Counted from the first letter of the stretch, positions 8,761-20,261 are shown. The stretch is 64,000 bases of DNA from Paraburkholderia largidicola (GCF_013426895.1 NZ_AP023176.1:372001-436000), one strand, 5' to 3'. The notes: generated by a model from the sequence alone, not told the origin. Numbers and translations: made by a program.

Positions 8761-11040
8761 TCAGATCTGCGGCGCGCGCTGTGTGTCGAGCAATACGCCC
8801 GCTTCGCGCAGCCCTGCGCGGATCGTGTCGGGCGTAAAGGGCGGCGCGCAGAAACGCACGCCCGTCGCGTCGTAAATCGCGTTCGCGAGCGCAGCCGGTC
8901 CCGGCACGGAAGCCGATTCCCCCGCGCCCAGCGGCGGCTCGCCCTGGCGCGGCATCAGCACGACATCGACTGCAGGTAATTCCGGAAAAGTCAGAATCGG
9001 ATAACTGCCCCATTCGCGGCTGGCGACCTTGCCCTGCGCGAAACGCACGCGCTCTTTCAGCGAGCGGCTCAGTACCTGCACCACGTTGCCATGAATCTGA
9101 TGGCGCACGCCGTCGGGGTTGATCATCGTGCCCGTGTCCTGGCCGATGGTGATGCGCTCGACGCGGATTTCGCCCGTCACGCGGTCGACGACAAGTTCGG
9201 CCACCCACGCGGCCCACGCGGCTCCGAAGCCCGGAAAACGGCTGTGCACATAGCGGGCATATGCGATGCCTCTCCCGCGCACGAAGCGTTCGCCGCCTTG
9301 CACAGGCGTATTGCGCGGCGTGCGTGCTTTCCAGCCCGCGCGTTTCGCGACCGCTTCGAGCAGTTCGGCGGCGCGCGGATCGTCGAGATGGCGCAAGCGG
9401 AATTCGAGCTGATCGATACCTGTCAGCGCGGCAAGTTCGTCGGCGAAGGAGTCGTGCGCGAACGAGTTCGGCAGTGCCGACACGCCGCGTAGCCAGGCCG
9501 ATCGCACGATGGGCGCAAGATCCTCGCAGACGAAGCGGCGATTCGCGCTCACATACGGCGAAACGGCCGTCCGGTCGCCCATTTCGAAGATGCGCGGCTC
9601 GCTGGCGACGACGCGTGTCAGCAGCGACGCGAGCATCGGCGCATCGTTCGACGGATAACGCGTGACGAAATCGTAGCCCGTCATGCGGCCATCGTGCGTC
9701 ACGCTGCCCGTGACGTTCACCACTTGCCCCGTACCCTTCGGTTCCCACGCATGTTCGTCGGCGCGCGACAGCTGCACCCGCACCGGCCGACCGACCGCGC
9801 GCGAGAGCAGCAGCGCGTCGCCGCATACGTCGTCGGCGCAATTGCGGCCGTAGCAGCCCGCAGCTTCCATCCGCACGATATCGATGTCGGCTTCGTCGCG
9901 GCCCATGAGCGTCGCGAGGTCGTAGCGCAGCGAGACGGGATTCTGCGTGCCGGACCAGACGGTGATGCGGCCCGAACCCGGCTTGCGATAATCGGCGAGC
10001 GCGCACGACGGCCCGATCGAGCCATGCATCTGATAGGGCCACACATAGGTGCGCGAAACGGTCAGCGTATCGGGCGCGCGTCGCGCGGCTTCGACGTCGC
10101 CTTCTTCGAGCAGCGGGCGGCGCGTGGCGGGCGCAGCGGCAATTGCGGCAGCGGGATCGTCGAGCGAGGGCAGGTCGGGCAGAGGCTTCCATGTCACGCG
10201 CAGTTCGCGTGCGGCGCGTATCGCCTGTTCCTCGCGCTCGCAAACCACGCCGATGAAGTCGCCCAGCACGACGACGGCACGCAAGCCCGGCACGTGCGCA
10301 ACCGATTCGCGGTCCACGCTGTCGAGCAGTCCGCCGACGAACGCGCCGCTATCGAGACCCGCATACGGCGGCCGCACGACGCGCCCATGCAGCATGCCCG
10401 GCACGCGCATATCGTGCACGAACGTGAGCATGCCCGTCGCCTTGGCGGGGATGTCCACACGCGGCGCAGACTTGCCGATCACGCGATACGCCGACGGATC
10501 TTTCACGCGTGCCTTCAGGTCGAGTTCGAGCGCAATGCGCTTGCCCGCGACGAGTTCGGCGAAGCTCACCCGATGCGCGTCGGGCGTGGCGGCGAGAAAG
10601 ACTTCGGCGTTGTCGGCGGCGAGCGCGTCGACCTGCACACCGAAGTGCTCCGCCGCGAGTTGCAGCAATGCGTGACGTGCCTGCGCGGCGGCACAACGCA
10701 GCGGCGTCGCCGAAATCTGGATCGACGCGCTCGCGATGGTCGGCCCCTGGTTCGGCGTGACGGCCGTGTGTCCGAGCTGCATCGCGACGCGCGCGGCGGG
10801 CACGTCCAGTTCTTCAGCGACGATCTGCGCAAGCGACGTGCGGATACCCGTGCCGAGATCGACGTGTCCGTTGAAGGCGAGAACGCGGCCGTCGTCGAGT
10901 ATCGCGACGAACACTTCCGCCGCCTCGGGCACGAACGACGACAGGCTGCCTGGTTGACCTGGCGCGGGCTTGACGGGCTGTGCGGGTTGGCGCGCGACGG
11001 TAAGGCAGCCTTCGCGGGCAAGCAATTCGGAGCGGTTCAC
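8761..11040 (-). CDS. nicB: Nicotinate dehydrogenase, molybdopterin-binding catalytic subunit (NicB N-terminal part as a separate protein)
   Basis: A 759-residue protein of the xanthine dehydrogenase/aldehyde oxidase superfamily, of the isoquinoline-oxidoreductase type in which the cofactor domain comes first. It opens with GHVDLGTGIRTSLAQIVAEELDVP (about residues 57-80). It contains GQDTGTMINPDG near 635 and ends with the active-site Glu in PPLGAGESAS, followed by [17 protein letters not shown]. It should hydroxylate nicotinate to 6-hydroxynicotinate, with electrons passing to the 2Fe-2S NicA and then to cytochrome c. The P. putida NicB is a single protein of about 1,190 residues with cytochrome domains; here those are on another gene (16664-19087). 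It is last in the minus-strand operon nicE-nicD-nicX-nicF-nicB. The start is a GTG without a strong ribosome site. Confidence 0.85.
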   Translation of the reverse strand: MNRSELLAREGCLTVARQPAQPVKPAPGQPGSLSSFVPEAAEVFVAILDDGRVLAFNGHVDLGTGIRTSLAQIVAEELDVPAARVAMQLGHTAVTPNQGPTIASASIQISATPLRCAAAQARHALLQLAAEHFGVQVDALAADNAEVFLAATPDAHRVSFAELVAGKRIALELDLKARVKDPSAYRVIGKSAPRVDIPAKATGMLTFVHDMRVPGMLHGRVVRPPYAGLDSGAFVGGLLDSVDRESVAHVPGLRAVVVLGDFIGVVCEREEQAIRAARELRVTWKPLPDLPSLDDPAAAIAAAPATRRPLLEEGDVEAARRAPDTLTVSRTYVWPYQMHGSIGPSCALADYRKPGSGRITVWSGTQNPVSLRYDLATLMGRDEADIDIVRMEAAGCYGRNCADDVCGDALLLSRAVGRPVRVQLSRADEHAWEPKGTGQVVNVTGSVTHDGRMTGYDFVTRYPSNDAPMLASLLTRVVASEPRIFEMGDRTAVSPYVSANRRFVCEDLAPIVRSAWLRGVSALPNSFAHDSFADELAALTGIDQLEFRLRHLDDPRAAELLEAVAKRAGWKARTPRNTPVQGGERFVRGRGIAYARYVHSRFPGFGAAWAAWVAELVVDRVTGEIRVERITIGQDTGTMINPDGVRHQIHGNVVQVLSRSLKERVRFAQGKVASREWGSYPILTFPELPAVDVVLMPRQGEPPLGAGESASVPGPAALANAIYDATGVRFCAPPFTPDTIRAGLREAGVLLDTQRAPQI

Positions 11041-11142
11041 GGCAGAGAGTTCCAGTGAGGACGGTGCGTTCCGTCCCGATCGCGTTCACGCTGAGCAAAC
11101 AAACTAAGCGGCCAAATTCGCTACGTCAAATTGCGCGCGGGC

Positions 11143-11787
11143 TCAGCGGCGCGCCGCTTCGATTTCGGCGATGGCTTGCGCGAGCGGCATCACGGCCGCG
11201 TACTTCTGCTGCATGTCGAACAGGTTCGCGTTGTGCGGCTCGATCGCGCGGTCGCCGACGCAATCGGACAGCACCAGCGGCCGGAACCCATACGACATCG
11301 CATCGACCACGCTGGCGCGCACGCAGCCGCTCGTGACGGCGCCCGCCACCAGCAGCGTCTGCACCGCGCGCTGCGTGAGCCACGGCGCGAGTTGCGTGCC
11401 GAAGAACGCAGACGGTACGGTCTTGCGCACCACGAGTTCGCCTTGCACGGGCGTCAGTTCGGGCACGATCGCGCTGTTGGGATGATCCTCAGTGAGCGTG
11501 GCCATGCCGGGCACTTTCAGCGAGAACACGTTGTCGTCGCTGCCGTCGTCCGCGTAGACGATGCGGCTGTGCGCGACGGGCCAGCCATGGCGGCGCGCGA
11601 GCGCGAGCGCCGCCTGCGTGCGCGCGATGGCGGGCTGGATGTTGCCGCCGCCAAACGTATTGGGGTCCGCAAAGCCGACCACGAAGTCGATGATCAGAAG
11701 ACCGATGTTGCCATGCACGGGCAACGGCGTACCGAAGCCCTGCTGCCGGTAGACATTGGCTTCGGCGTGTTGCGAGAGATCAGTCAT
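11143..11787 (-). CDS. nicF: Maleamate amidohydrolase NicF (isochorismatase family)
   Basis: A 214-residue cysteine hydrolase of the isochorismatase/N-carbamoylsarcosine amidase family. The triad is visible as Asp34 (LLIIDFVVGFAD), Lys122 (VVRKTVPSAFFGT) and Cys155 (VTSGCVRAS). In aerobic nicotinate degradation NicF converts maleamate to maleate and ammonia. It sits 35 bp downstream of nicX in the minus-strand operon and about 100 bp upstream of the molybdenum subunit. Length and position agree with NicF. Identity rests on the family match plus the surrounding complete pathway. Confidence 0.9.
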   Translation of the reverse strand: MTDLSQHAEANVYRQQGFGTPLPVHGNIGLLIIDFVVGFADPNTFGGGNIQPAIARTQAALALARRHGWPVAHSRIVYADDGSDDNVFSLKVPGMATLTEDHPNSAIVPELTPVQGELVVRKTVPSAFFGTQLAPWLTQRAVQTLLVAGAVTSGCVRASVVDAMSYGFRPLVLSDCVGDRAIEPHNANLFDMQQKYAAVMPLAQAIAEIEAARR

Positions 11788-11822
11788 GGTGGGTGTCCGG
11801 TGTCGAGGTTGCGTTCAGGCTT

Positions 11823-12854
11823 TCATGCGATCACGCGGCCGTCGCGCACGACGACTTCATCGTCGAGCTTCACGGTGCAGCCGCGCAGCGGAATGTCGAT
11901 ATGACACGTCGTGGTGCGGCTGCCGCCGCCTTCGTTGTTCGGTCCGAGCGAAAACAGGAAGTTGCCTTCGAACGCGCGCGCGTCCATGCCGATGGTCGCC
12001 TCGCGGTCGTAGAGGCCGAGCGTCGACCAGCGCGCGCGCGGCTGCAGGCCCCAGCCGATGTGCGAGATCGCGTAGCCTTCCGGGTCGTCGAAGGTTTCCA
12101 TGTAGTCGCGCAGCAAGGCCGCATCGACGCCGCCTTCGATCTTCGTCGCGTAGCCGCCTTCCACCGTCAGCACGATGGGCTCGTTCACGTAGCGCTTTTG
12201 CGGCAGCAGGATATCGCCGCGATCGATCACGATCGTGCCGTGCGCGGTGCGATCGTTCGGGAAGGTGAGCGCGAAACCGCTCGGCCAGTGGTCCCAGCGG
12301 CCCGGTTCGTCGACGAAGCCGTATTCGGCGATCGGGCCGAACTCGCCCATCGGACACACCAGCGCCGTGCCCGCCGGCGACGACACGCGCATCTCGCGCG
12401 CCGCGCCGATCTTCTTCGTCGCGGCGAGTACGCGCTCGCGGTCCGCGACGGTCGGCACGAGGCGAACCAGCACTTCAGGCGGCTCGACTGCGAGCAGGAT
12501 TTTCGTGCCCGACTTCAGGATGTCGTGCTGCTCGGGCGAGAACAGCAGCGTCATCAGGTCCAGCACCAGATCGCTTTCCTTGAGCGCCGCGATGGCCGCG
12601 CGGTTGCCCGTCAGCGGCGTCGTGCCGAGATACGCGAGCGAGTCGCGGCTGAAGGCTTTGTCGCCATTCACGGGCGGCAGATCGAGCCGGTTGACGATCG
12701 CACCCATCGACTGCGTGGCGATCAGCGCGCACGCGAGCGTCTGTGGATGCGTGGCCGCGCTCGTCAGGATCGTGACCGTCTGGCCGGCTTCGAGACGCGA
12801 GAGCGTGAGCACTTCTTTCCACGCTTCGATCAGTTGGTAGTCGCTGATGGACAT
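11823..12854 (-). CDS. nicX: 2,5-dihydroxypyridine 5,6-dioxygenase NicX
   Basis: A 343-residue protein whose length and residue spacing agree with P. putida NicX, the Fe(II) ring-cleaving dioxygenase that opens 2,5-dihydroxypyridine to N-formylmaleamate. The residues I recall as metal ligands, two His and one Asp, are present at H265 (SHIGWG), H318 and D320 (CHIDIPLRG). Candidate catalytic residues E177 and H189 (RWDHWPSG) are also present. The family is distantly related to leucine aminopeptidase-like M29 proteins. It lies 22 bp downstream of nicD and is clearly co-transcribed. Residue roles are from memory of the published structure. Confidence 0.92.
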   Translation of the reverse strand: MSISDYQLIEAWKEVLTLSRLEAGQTVTILTSAATHPQTLACALIATQSMGAIVNRLDLPPVNGDKAFSRDSLAYLGTTPLTGNRAAIAALKESDLVLDLMTLLFSPEQHDILKSGTKILLAVEPPEVLVRLVPTVADRERVLAATKKIGAAREMRVSSPAGTALVCPMGEFGPIAEYGFVDEPGRWDHWPSGFALTFPNDRTAHGTIVIDRGDILLPQKRYVNEPIVLTVEGGYATKIEGGVDAALLRDYMETFDDPEGYAISHIGWGLQPRARWSTLGLYDREATIGMDARAFEGNFLFSLGPNNEGGGSRTTTCHIDIPLRGCTVKLDDEVVVRDGRVIA

Positions 12855-12876
12855 CGTGTGTTCTCCAATGGATGCG

Positions 12877-13731
12877 TCAGAGCGCGGCTGCCGTGAGGGA
12901 CTGTTGCTCGAGCGGCGCGCCGAGGAACGTGCCGAACGCAGCGTAGAAACCGGCTGCGTTGTCCCACGGGATCATGTGGCCGGCGTCGGGCACGCGCACG
13001 TGCTGCATCGCAGGCGTTGCCTGCTGCAGTTCCGCGACATCTTCGTCGCGTACCACGTCGCCGCGTTCGGCCGTGATGAGCAGCGACGGCACGTTGAGTT
13101 GCGCGGCGTCGGCGTGGAAGTCGTCGGTGTGAAAACCTTCATACGATGCGAGCACGGCGCGCTCGTCGCACGTATGCAGCCATTCGGCGCGCAGGCGCAG
13201 TTCTTCGTCGGTCCACGTCGGGCAGAATGCGCGCATGCCTTCGGCGTCCGTGCCTTTGCGCGCGAGCGCCATCGAATCGACGTACCAGGGCAGCTTGCCC
13301 GGATAGTCGCGGCGTCCCGGGCCTGATACGGGCGGATCGACGAGCACCACGGAATCGAGTCCGCGCGGCGAACGCAGTGCAGCGCGCGCGGCGATGCGCG
13401 CGCCCATCGAATGTCCGACCAGCGCGAAACGCTCGAGGCCGAGTGCGGCAGCCAGCGCGACGACATCGTCGGCTTGCGCATCGAGACTGTAGTCGAGCGC
13501 TGGCGATGCTTCTGACAAACCGCGCCCGCGCACGTCGATCACATATGTGTCGAAACTCGCGCCGAACACTTCACCAACGAAACCCCACGTCACGGCAGGA
13601 CTCGTAATGCCGGGAATCACGATGACAGCAGCGCGCGCGCCGCGCTCGCCGCTCGTGCCGCCGTAGCGCAGATAGTGCTGACGGATGCCGTTGGCCGCGA
13701 TGTTCGCGCCGTAAAGAAAAGTGCTGGACAT
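12877..13731 (-). CDS. nicD: N-formylmaleamate deformylase NicD (alpha/beta hydrolase)
   Basis: A 284-residue alpha/beta hydrolase with the nucleophile elbow GHSMG (Ser108) and a late catalytic His in DAGHMIPWDN. It should remove formate from N-formylmaleamate to give maleamate. I start at the ATG at 13731 because GGAG lies about seven bases upstream; the frame continues to 13767, which would overlap the nicE stop. It lies between nicE and nicX in the operon. Serine, acid and histidine are all visible, so it appears intact. Confidence 0.9.
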   Translation of the reverse strand: MSSTFLYGANIAANGIRQHYLRYGGTSGERGARAAVIVIPGITSPAVTWGFVGEVFGASFDTYVIDVRGRGLSEASPALDYSLDAQADDVVALAAALGLERFALVGHSMGARIAARAALRSPRGLDSVVLVDPPVSGPGRRDYPGKLPWYVDSMALARKGTDAEGMRAFCPTWTDEELRLRAEWLHTCDERAVLASYEGFHTDDFHADAAQLNVPSLLITAERGDVVRDEDVAELQQATPAMQHVRVPDAGHMIPWDNAAGFYAAFGTFLGAPLEQQSLTAAAL

Positions 13732-13763
13732 ATGACGCTCCGATGATTGGCGTTGACGGGGAC

Positions 13764-14516
13764 TCAATAAGCGCCCGAAAGCAGCGCTCCCGCGCCCGGG
13801 ACGATCGGTTCGAGATCCAGTTCGCGCAGCATCGCGTAAGTCGTCGCGATTGCGGCCGTGATCACCGGCTTGCCCGTCATGGCCTCGACCTTCGCGACGG
13901 CGGGCAGCGACGGCATCTGCACGCAGGCGGACAGCACGATGGCGTCGGCGTCCGCGTAGTTCAGCGTCTTGACGATCTCGGGCAGGCGCGCGGGATCGTG
14001 ACGGCCGACTTCGAGGTTGTCGGGAATTTCGAGCGCGCGATAGTCGAGCACTTCGTAACCTTCATTGCGGATGTAATCGACCACCAGTTCCGTGAGCGGC
14101 TTCATGTACGGCGCGACCACGACGATGCGCTTCGCGCCGATCACCTTGAGCGCATCGACCAGCGCACCCGCGCTGGTCAGCACGGGCGCGGCCGCGCCGT
14201 TCTCCGCGGTGTGCTTCGTCAGGCGCGCCTGCGACACGCGGTGATAGCCGCGTCCCATCGCCATGATCGCGACGAGGCACGCATAACCGAGCACGTCGAC
14301 GCGCGCATCGGAAAGCTCGATCGCACAGCGGTCCGATTCGGCGTCCATCGCGGCAAGCTCTTCCTTCACGACCTTCTTCATGCGCATGCGGCTCGAATGG
14401 AACGTGAAGCGCTCCGGGCGGATCGCTTCGCGCAGGCGCAGCATCGCCGGAATTTCCGTTTCCATCGTGGTGTTCGAGCTCGGCACGATCTGGCCGATCC
14501 GATAAGTCTTGCTCAT
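13764..14516 (-). CDS. nicE: Maleate isomerase NicE (Asp/Glu racemase superfamily)
   Basis: A 250-residue protein of the maleate cis-trans isomerase group. The two catalytic cysteines expected for this superfamily are present at Cys80 (GYACLVAIMA) and Cys198 (LSACVQMPSL). It converts maleate to fumarate, the last step of the nicotinate pathway. The ATG at 14516 is preferred over 14525 because GGAGTGA lies upstream at ideal spacing. It is the first gene of the minus-strand operon, facing nicC across a 310 bp divergent promoter region. Confidence 0.92.
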   Translation of the reverse strand: MSKTYRIGQIVPSSNTTMETEIPAMLRLREAIRPERFTFHSSRMRMKKVVKEELAAMDAESDRCAIELSDARVDVLGYACLVAIMAMGRGYHRVSQARLTKHTAENGAAAPVLTSAGALVDALKVIGAKRIVVVAPYMKPLTELVVDYIRNEGYEVLDYRALEIPDNLEVGRHDPARLPEIVKTLNYADADAIVLSACVQMPSLPAVAKVEAMTGKPVITAAIATTYAMLRELDLEPIVPGAGALLSGAY

Positions 14517-15992
<1,476 letters not shown>

Positions 15993-16152
15993 CGCTGCAG
16001 GCGGGCGGAATTTCGGCGGGTTATAAGGTGCTGTGCGGCGTGTCGTCTGCGCGTTAGCGTGCAGCGCGCGCCGCACAGGGCTGCGGACGGCTGCAAGGCG
16101 AGCTGCAACAGCGACGTCGCGCAGCCCTGGCACATCCTTAACGAGTCAGTCC

Positions 16153-16656
16153 ATGTTGCAATCCGCTTCCCACGCGCGGCCGCTCACACTGAAGGTGAAC
16201 GGCGAGACACGCACCATCGAAGGCGCGACGCCCGATACGCCGCTCCTCTACATCCTGCGCAACGACTGCGAGCTGAACGGTCCGAAGTACGGCTGCGGTC
16301 TTGGCCAGTGCGGCGCGTGTACCGTGCTCGTCGATGGTCAGCCCGCGCGTTCGTGTGTCGTGCCCGTCGCGGCGGCGCACGCGCGCGAAGTGACGACACT
16401 CGAAGGACTCGGCACGCCCGACGCGCTGCACCCTGTGCAACGCGCGTTCATCGACGAACAGGCGGCGCAATGCGGATACTGTCTGAACGGCATGATCATG
16501 AGCGCGACCGCGCTGCTTGCACGCAACCCGTCGCCTGACGACGACGCGATTCGCGACGCGCTGCGCTTCAATCTGTGCCGTTGTGGCACGCACCTCGAGA
16601 TCGTGCGGGCCGTGAAGCGCGCGGCGCTGTATCTGCAGCAGCAACATGGGGACTGA
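16153..16656 (+). CDS. nicA: Nicotinate dehydrogenase small subunit NicA (2Fe-2S)
   Basis: A 167-residue protein with the two [2Fe-2S] domains of the xanthine dehydrogenase family. The plant-ferredoxin-type cluster ligands are in [17 protein letters not shown] (residues about 45-60). The second, all-helical domain has [15 protein letters not shown] and FNLCRCGTH. It accepts electrons from the molybdenum centre during nicotinate hydroxylation and passes them to cytochrome c. The start at 16153 is chosen because upstream codons match nothing in the family. Its stop overlaps or abuts the start of the cytochrome subunit, indicating translational coupling. Confidence 0.93.
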   Translation: MLQSASHARPLTLKVNGETRTIEGATPDTPLLYILRNDCELNGPKYGCGLGQCGACTVLVDGQPARSCVVPVAAAHAREVTTLEGLGTPDALHPVQRAFIDEQAAQCGYCLNGMIMSATALLARNPSPDDDAIRDALRFNLCRCGTHLEIVRAVKRAALYLQQQHGD

Positions 16657-16663
16657 GGCCGCG

Positions 16664-19087
16664 ATGAGCGAGGACGATCCGCAGGCGTTGCGGCTGAAGG
16701 AAGATCGTGTGCTGTTGCCGGAAAGCACGGACGATGCCGCTGCACGACGACGCGCGCAATACGCATGGCCCGCCGACGGCATCGATGCGGATGCGCAGCT
16801 CGCTGTCGAAGCGAGCGTCGCGGCGGACGGCACGATGGCGAAGTGGCACTACCGCGCGCGCGTCGGCGATGCGGCGAGCGATACACGCGCGCTCGGCGCG
16901 CAGGCATCGCTGCCGCCATTGCTGTATCGCCATGCACACGCGAGCGTCGCCGTCGACGATCCGTCGCGGGCGATTCCCGCACAAGCCCATGCGTTCGCGC
17001 GCGAATCGTTCATCGACGAAGTGGCGCACGATGCGCGACGCGATCCTGTCGCGCTGCGGCTCGATCATCTCGATGCCACGCGCGACGCCGGCGCGCGCGA
17101 AATCATCCGGATGGTGAGCGAGCGCGCGGCGTGGGGCGCCGTGCCGCATGCCGCTCACGAGCCTGCTTCGCCGTGGCTGCGCGGACGCGGCTTCGCGTTC
17201 GACGGCCAGGCCCGCGACGAAACGCGGCACGTCGATACGCTCCCCGACTATTCGCCGAAGGAGGGGCAGGCGCACGCCGGGCCGCAGCCGATGAGCTGGT
17301 CGGCGTGGGTGGTCGATCTCGACGTCAATCGCGCCACGGGCGATATTGCCGTGCGCCGGGTCGTCGCGGGCCAGGGCGCGGGGACGCCGGATGCCGCAGC
17401 GCTGCAAGGGCTGCCCGCGTGGCAGATCGAAGAAGCGATTGCGCGCGCGACAGGCGTGCGCCGGATCGCGCGCGCGTCGCACGACGAAACGGGCTTCGCG
17501 GCGGGCGCGGACACGCCTGTCTCGCACGATCTGATCGACGCGCATGGCGAGCGGGAGTCGAACGTCAGCACGCGTGATGCAACGGACGACCGGCGCATCG
17601 AGCAGGCGGCTGCGCCCGTTGCCGCGGCGATCGCGAATGCGCTCTACGACGCGACGGGCGTACGCTTTCGTGCGCCCCCATTCGACCCGGAACAGATTCG
17701 CCGCGCGTTCGCCGAAGCGGGGCCCGCTGTCGCGCTCGATGCGCCCGCAGCAGCGCGCCGGCCGTCGCGCTGGCGCAGATGGCTGGCGGGCGGCGGGATC
17801 GGCGGCGTGGCGGGTGGCCTGATCGGGCTCGCGTGCTCGATTCTGCCCGGGCCATCGGCAATTGCGCCCTTGCCTGCGGGCGCGGGTCCCGATGCATCGA
17901 TGTGGAGTGCGGCGATGCTCGAACGCGGCCGCCAGATTGCGGTTGCAGGCGACTGCGCCGTGTGCCACACGACGCCCGGCGGGCACGTCAACGCGGGCGG
18001 CCTTGCGCTGGAAACGCCGTTCGGCACGGTCTGGTCGACCAACATCACGCCCGATCGCGAGACGGGCATCGGCACGTGGTCCTATGAAGCGTTCGGGCGC
18101 GCGATGCGCCACGGCATTGCCCGCGACGGCCGTCATCTGTATCCGGCGTTCCCGTACACGGCGTTCGCGCGCATGAGCGAGTCGGACATGATGGCGCTTT
18201 ACGCGTACCTGATGTCACAGCCGCCCATGAAGCAGGCCGCGCCTGAAACGAAGCTGCCGTTCCCGATGAACCAGCGGCGACTCGTCGCGGGCTGGAACTG
18301 GTTGTTTCATGACGCGCGTGAGTTCCAGCCTGATCCGCAGCAGTCGGCGCTGTGGAATCGCGGCAAGTACCTGGTGGATGGCGCCGGGCACTGCGGCGCG
18401 TGCCACACGCCGCGCAATGCGCTGGGCGCGGAGAAGGGCGGCTTTGCGTATCTGGGCGGCGGCAGCGCCGAAGGCTGGGACGCGCCGGCGCTCGTTGCTG
18501 GGCGAGCCGCGCCCGTGCCGTGGACGGAAGACGCGCTGTTCTCCTACTTGCGCACAGGATTCTCCGCCGAGCACGGCGTCGCGGCGGGACCGATGGCGCC
18601 CGTCGTCGCAGGGCTTGCGAGCCTGCCCGAAGCGGACGCGCGCGCGATATCACATTACATCGCGTCGCTTTCTCCGCCCGTCGATACCGCCGTCGCCGCG
18701 CACGCCGCCGCACAGCGCGCCGCTGGGGCGAATGCAGATGCACTGACCGCGGCCGGCTTCCAGAACGGACGGCGCATGTTCGAGGCGGCTTGCGCGGTAT
18801 GTCATGCCGAATCGGGCGGCGTGGGCCATCTGGGTGTGCGTCCGTTGATGGGCCTGAATACCAGCGTGAGTCAGGCGAGTCCGGAAAACCTGTTGCGCGT
18901 GATGATGCACGGCATCGACCAGCCCGCCACGGAAGCGCTTGGCTACATGCCGGGCTTCAAGGACAGCTTCGACGATCAGCAGCTCGCCGAACTGGCAGGC
19001 TACATTCGAGCGCGCTATGCGCCAGGCCAGTCTGCGTGGCACGACCTTGCAGCGACGGCTGCTCGCGTGCGCGAGGCGGTGCATTGA
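16664..19087 (+). CDS. Nicotinate dehydrogenase cytochrome c subunit with a vestigial molybdopterin domain
   Basis: A protein of 807 residues (813 if the ATG at 16646, overlapping nicA, is used; GAGG before 16664 favours the later start). Residues about 1-370 resemble only the C-terminal half of a molybdopterin-binding subunit. [10 protein letters not shown]...[11 protein letters not shown] and [17 protein letters not shown] are recognisable, but the N-terminal cofactor domain and the GQDTGT-type loop are missing. A glycine-rich membrane helix follows (about 375-400), then three c-type heme sites, CAVCH, CGACH and CAVCH, near residues 430, 576 and 709. The triheme part matches alcohol/gluconate-dehydrogenase-type cytochromes and should deliver electrons to the respiratory chain at the membrane. 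A complete catalytic subunit is encoded separately at 8761-11040. Confidence 0.85.
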   Translation: MSEDDPQALRLKEDRVLLPESTDDAAARRRAQYAWPADGIDADAQLAVEASVAADGTMAKWHYRARVGDAASDTRALGAQASLPPLLYRHAHASVAVDDPSRAIPAQAHAFARESFIDEVAHDARRDPVALRLDHLDATRDAGAREIIRMVSERAAWGAVPHAAHEPASPWLRGRGFAFDGQARDETRHVDTLPDYSPKEGQAHAGPQPMSWSAWVVDLDVNRATGDIAVRRVVAGQGAGTPDAAALQGLPAWQIEEAIARATGVRRIARASHDETGFAAGADTPVSHDLIDAHGERESNVSTRDATDDRRIEQAAAPVAAAIANALYDATGVRFRAPPFDPEQIRRAFAEAGPAVALDAPAAARRPSRWRRWLAGGGIGGVAGGLIGLACSILPGPSAIAPLPAGAGPDASMWSAAMLERGRQIAVAGDCAVCHTTPGGHVNAGGLALETPFGTVWSTNITPDRETGIGTWSYEAFGRAMRHGIARDGRHLYPAFPYTAFARMSESDMMALYAYLMSQPPMKQAAPETKLPFPMNQRRLVAGWNWLFHDAREFQPDPQQSALWNRGKYLVDGAGHCGACHTPRNALGAEKGGFAYLGGGSAEGWDAPALVAGRAAPVPWTEDALFSYLRTGFSAEHGVAAGPMAPVVAGLASLPEADARAISHYIASLSPPVDTAVAAHAAAQRAAGANADALTAAGFQNGRRMFEAACAVCHAESGGVGHLGVRPLMGLNTSVSQASPENLLRVMMHGIDQPATEALGYMPGFKDSFDDQQLAELAGYIRARYAPGQSAWHDLAATAARVREAVH

Positions 19088-19197
19088 GGTCGAGGCTGGC
19101 GTCGTCGGGCAGCGGTCTGGCACGGCGTATGCGTGGACAACGTCGATCCGCTGTTCGGCGTAGTCCTGACACAGACGAATTTGCCGACATGTAGTCA

Positions 19198-19464
19198 TTA
19201 TGCCCCGCCCGGTAGATCGCGGCGCACGCTCAATACCGGGTCGGTCAGCCAGCCGGCAAGCCAGCTTTTCCAATCCGTCCACCGGCGCGCGTCGAGTTCG
19301 AATTCCCCCGCCAATACGCCCGTCCCGTTCGCGCTGACAGCCGCGTAGACCAGCCGCTCCCCGTTCCAGTAGGCGATCGCCGTGTCGGCCAGCTCCGCGA
19401 TGGTATCGGGCCCTGCGTCGCGACGTAGCGCCGTCAGCTGCTGTTCGAAGTCTTCCCGTTCCAT
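19198..19464 (-). CDS. Small acidic protein, paralogue of the protein at 29866-30171
   Basis: An 88-residue protein with AAGGAGAG at ideal distance before the ATG at 19464. It shares with the 101-residue protein at 29866-30171 the pattern of an N-terminal MxRxxFEx segment, L-x-YWNG, then F-x-x-D-x-x-x-W-x-x-W-x-SWL-x-W-x-x-x-P-x-x-SVR. The paired tryptophans suggest a compact domain, possibly oligomeric. No known family is recognised. It is convergent with the nicotinate cytochrome subunit and not obviously part of that pathway. Confidence 0.7.
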   Translation of the reverse strand: MEREDFEQQLTALRRDAGPDTIAELADTAIAYWNGERLVYAAVSANGTGVLAGEFELDARRWTDWKSWLAGWLTDPVLSVRRDLPGGA

Positions 19465-19540
19465 GTCGAATCTCTCCTTGTGAGCCGTTGCGGCACATCG
19501 ATTGCGGATTACTTGCAACCCAGGTGCCGAGGAGCGAGTC

Positions 19541-19675
19541 ATGGCAACGCAATCTGTCGAGCAACGGCCCCCCGATGTCGAGATGGAAGACACCGTCGAC
19601 GACCCCGTTCCAGCCAGCGGCGGGCAATCACAAGGCAACGAATCATCCGATGCAGGCGCATCTTCCGGGCAATGA
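19541..19675 (+). CDS. Small disordered acidic protein (44 residues)
   Basis: A short frame with an excellent ribosome site (GAGGAG, seven bases before the ATG at 19541). The protein is rich in Asp, Glu, Ser, Gly, Pro and Gln with almost no large hydrophobics after residue 6 (MEDTVDDPVPASGGQSQGNE), so it is expected to be disordered. It lies between the divergent small protein gene and the REC-domain gene. No family recognised; function unknown. Confidence comes from the ribosome site and clean composition only. Confidence 0.45.
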   Translation: MATQSVEQRPPDVEMEDTVDDPVPASGGQSQGNESSDAGASSGQ

Positions 19676-19747
19676 ACGCCTCATCGACATCGCGAACCGA
19701 AAACATACGCTGGCTGCCGCCATCGGCGGCGCCGGCCCCAGATCCGC

Positions 19748-20236
19748 ATGACCGATACTACGAGCCGAACCGTGGCAAATGTACTGCTGGTCGACGACGA
19801 CGCGGAGAACCTCTGGTCGCTGCAACTGGCGCTTGAAAGCGACGGTCACCACGTGAGCGTTGCTGGAGACGCCAACTGCGCGCTGGATATCCTGCGTCGG
19901 GAATCCATCCAGCTCATGATCACGGACTATGAAATGCCCGGCATCGACGGCGTTGAACTATGCCGTCTGGTGCATGAGCAGCCCGCTCATTCCGGCTTGC
20001 CTATCGTGCTGTTGTCGGCGGCGGCCGAACCGCAAAGCCAGTCACAGTCCTGGACGCGCTTTTTCCGCAAACCGGCCCGCATCCAGGATCTGACGGCCAC
20101 GCTCGATGCCCACGTCGCCGTGCACCAGCGCGCCGTGAGGCCGCAGTATCCGAGAGCCTCTGTGCGCGCGGTCCTGAGATGCCAGGTTCTGCCTGAATCG
20201 CGCTGGATTCCCGTCGATGCCGACTGCTGGCCATGA
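19748..20236 (+). CDS. Single-domain response regulator (REC)
   Basis: A 162-residue protein with one receiver domain (about residues 10-125). The acidic pair lies in LLVDDDAENL, the phosphoacceptor Asp is in MITDYEMPGIDG (about residue 59), a Ser occupies the usual Thr/Ser position (VLLSAA), and the conserved Lys is in FFRKPA. The C-terminal 35 residues are not an output domain. It probably relays phosphate or acts as a protein-interaction switch with the hybrid kinase gene 64 bp downstream. A hairpin lies between the two genes. Confidence 0.85.
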   Translation: MTDTTSRTVANVLLVDDDAENLWSLQLALESDGHHVSVAGDANCALDILRRESIQLMITDYEMPGIDGVELCRLVHEQPAHSGLPIVLLSAAAEPQSQSQSWTRFFRKPARIQDLTATLDAHVAVHQRAVRPQYPRASVRAVLRCQVLPESRWIPVDADCWP

Positions 20237-20240
20237 GCCG

Positions 20241-20261
20241 CGCTCCCGTTTTGCGGGAGCG
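20241..20261 (+). terminator. Hairpin between REC gene and hybrid kinase
   Basis: An 8 bp perfect stem CGCTCCCG / CGGGAGCG with a TTTTG loop, followed by TAAAAT, just past the REC stop codon. It may be a weak terminator or attenuator that sets different levels for the two signalling genes. Confidence 0.55.

Noticed and set aside
8096..10243. A 715-codon open frame antisense-shifted over the molybdenum subunit and nicR
   Set aside because: It is rich in Arg and Ala with no domain, overlaps two well-supported genes in a different frame and strand, and is an artefact of high GC.
9694..11058. A 454-codon plus-strand frame over the molybdenum subunit
   Set aside because: Shadow of the minus-strand gene; composition is Arg/His-rich without any motif.
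16568..18136. A 522-codon minus-strand frame opposite the cytochrome subunit
   Set aside because: No motif, overlaps strong heme and iron-sulfur coding sequence.
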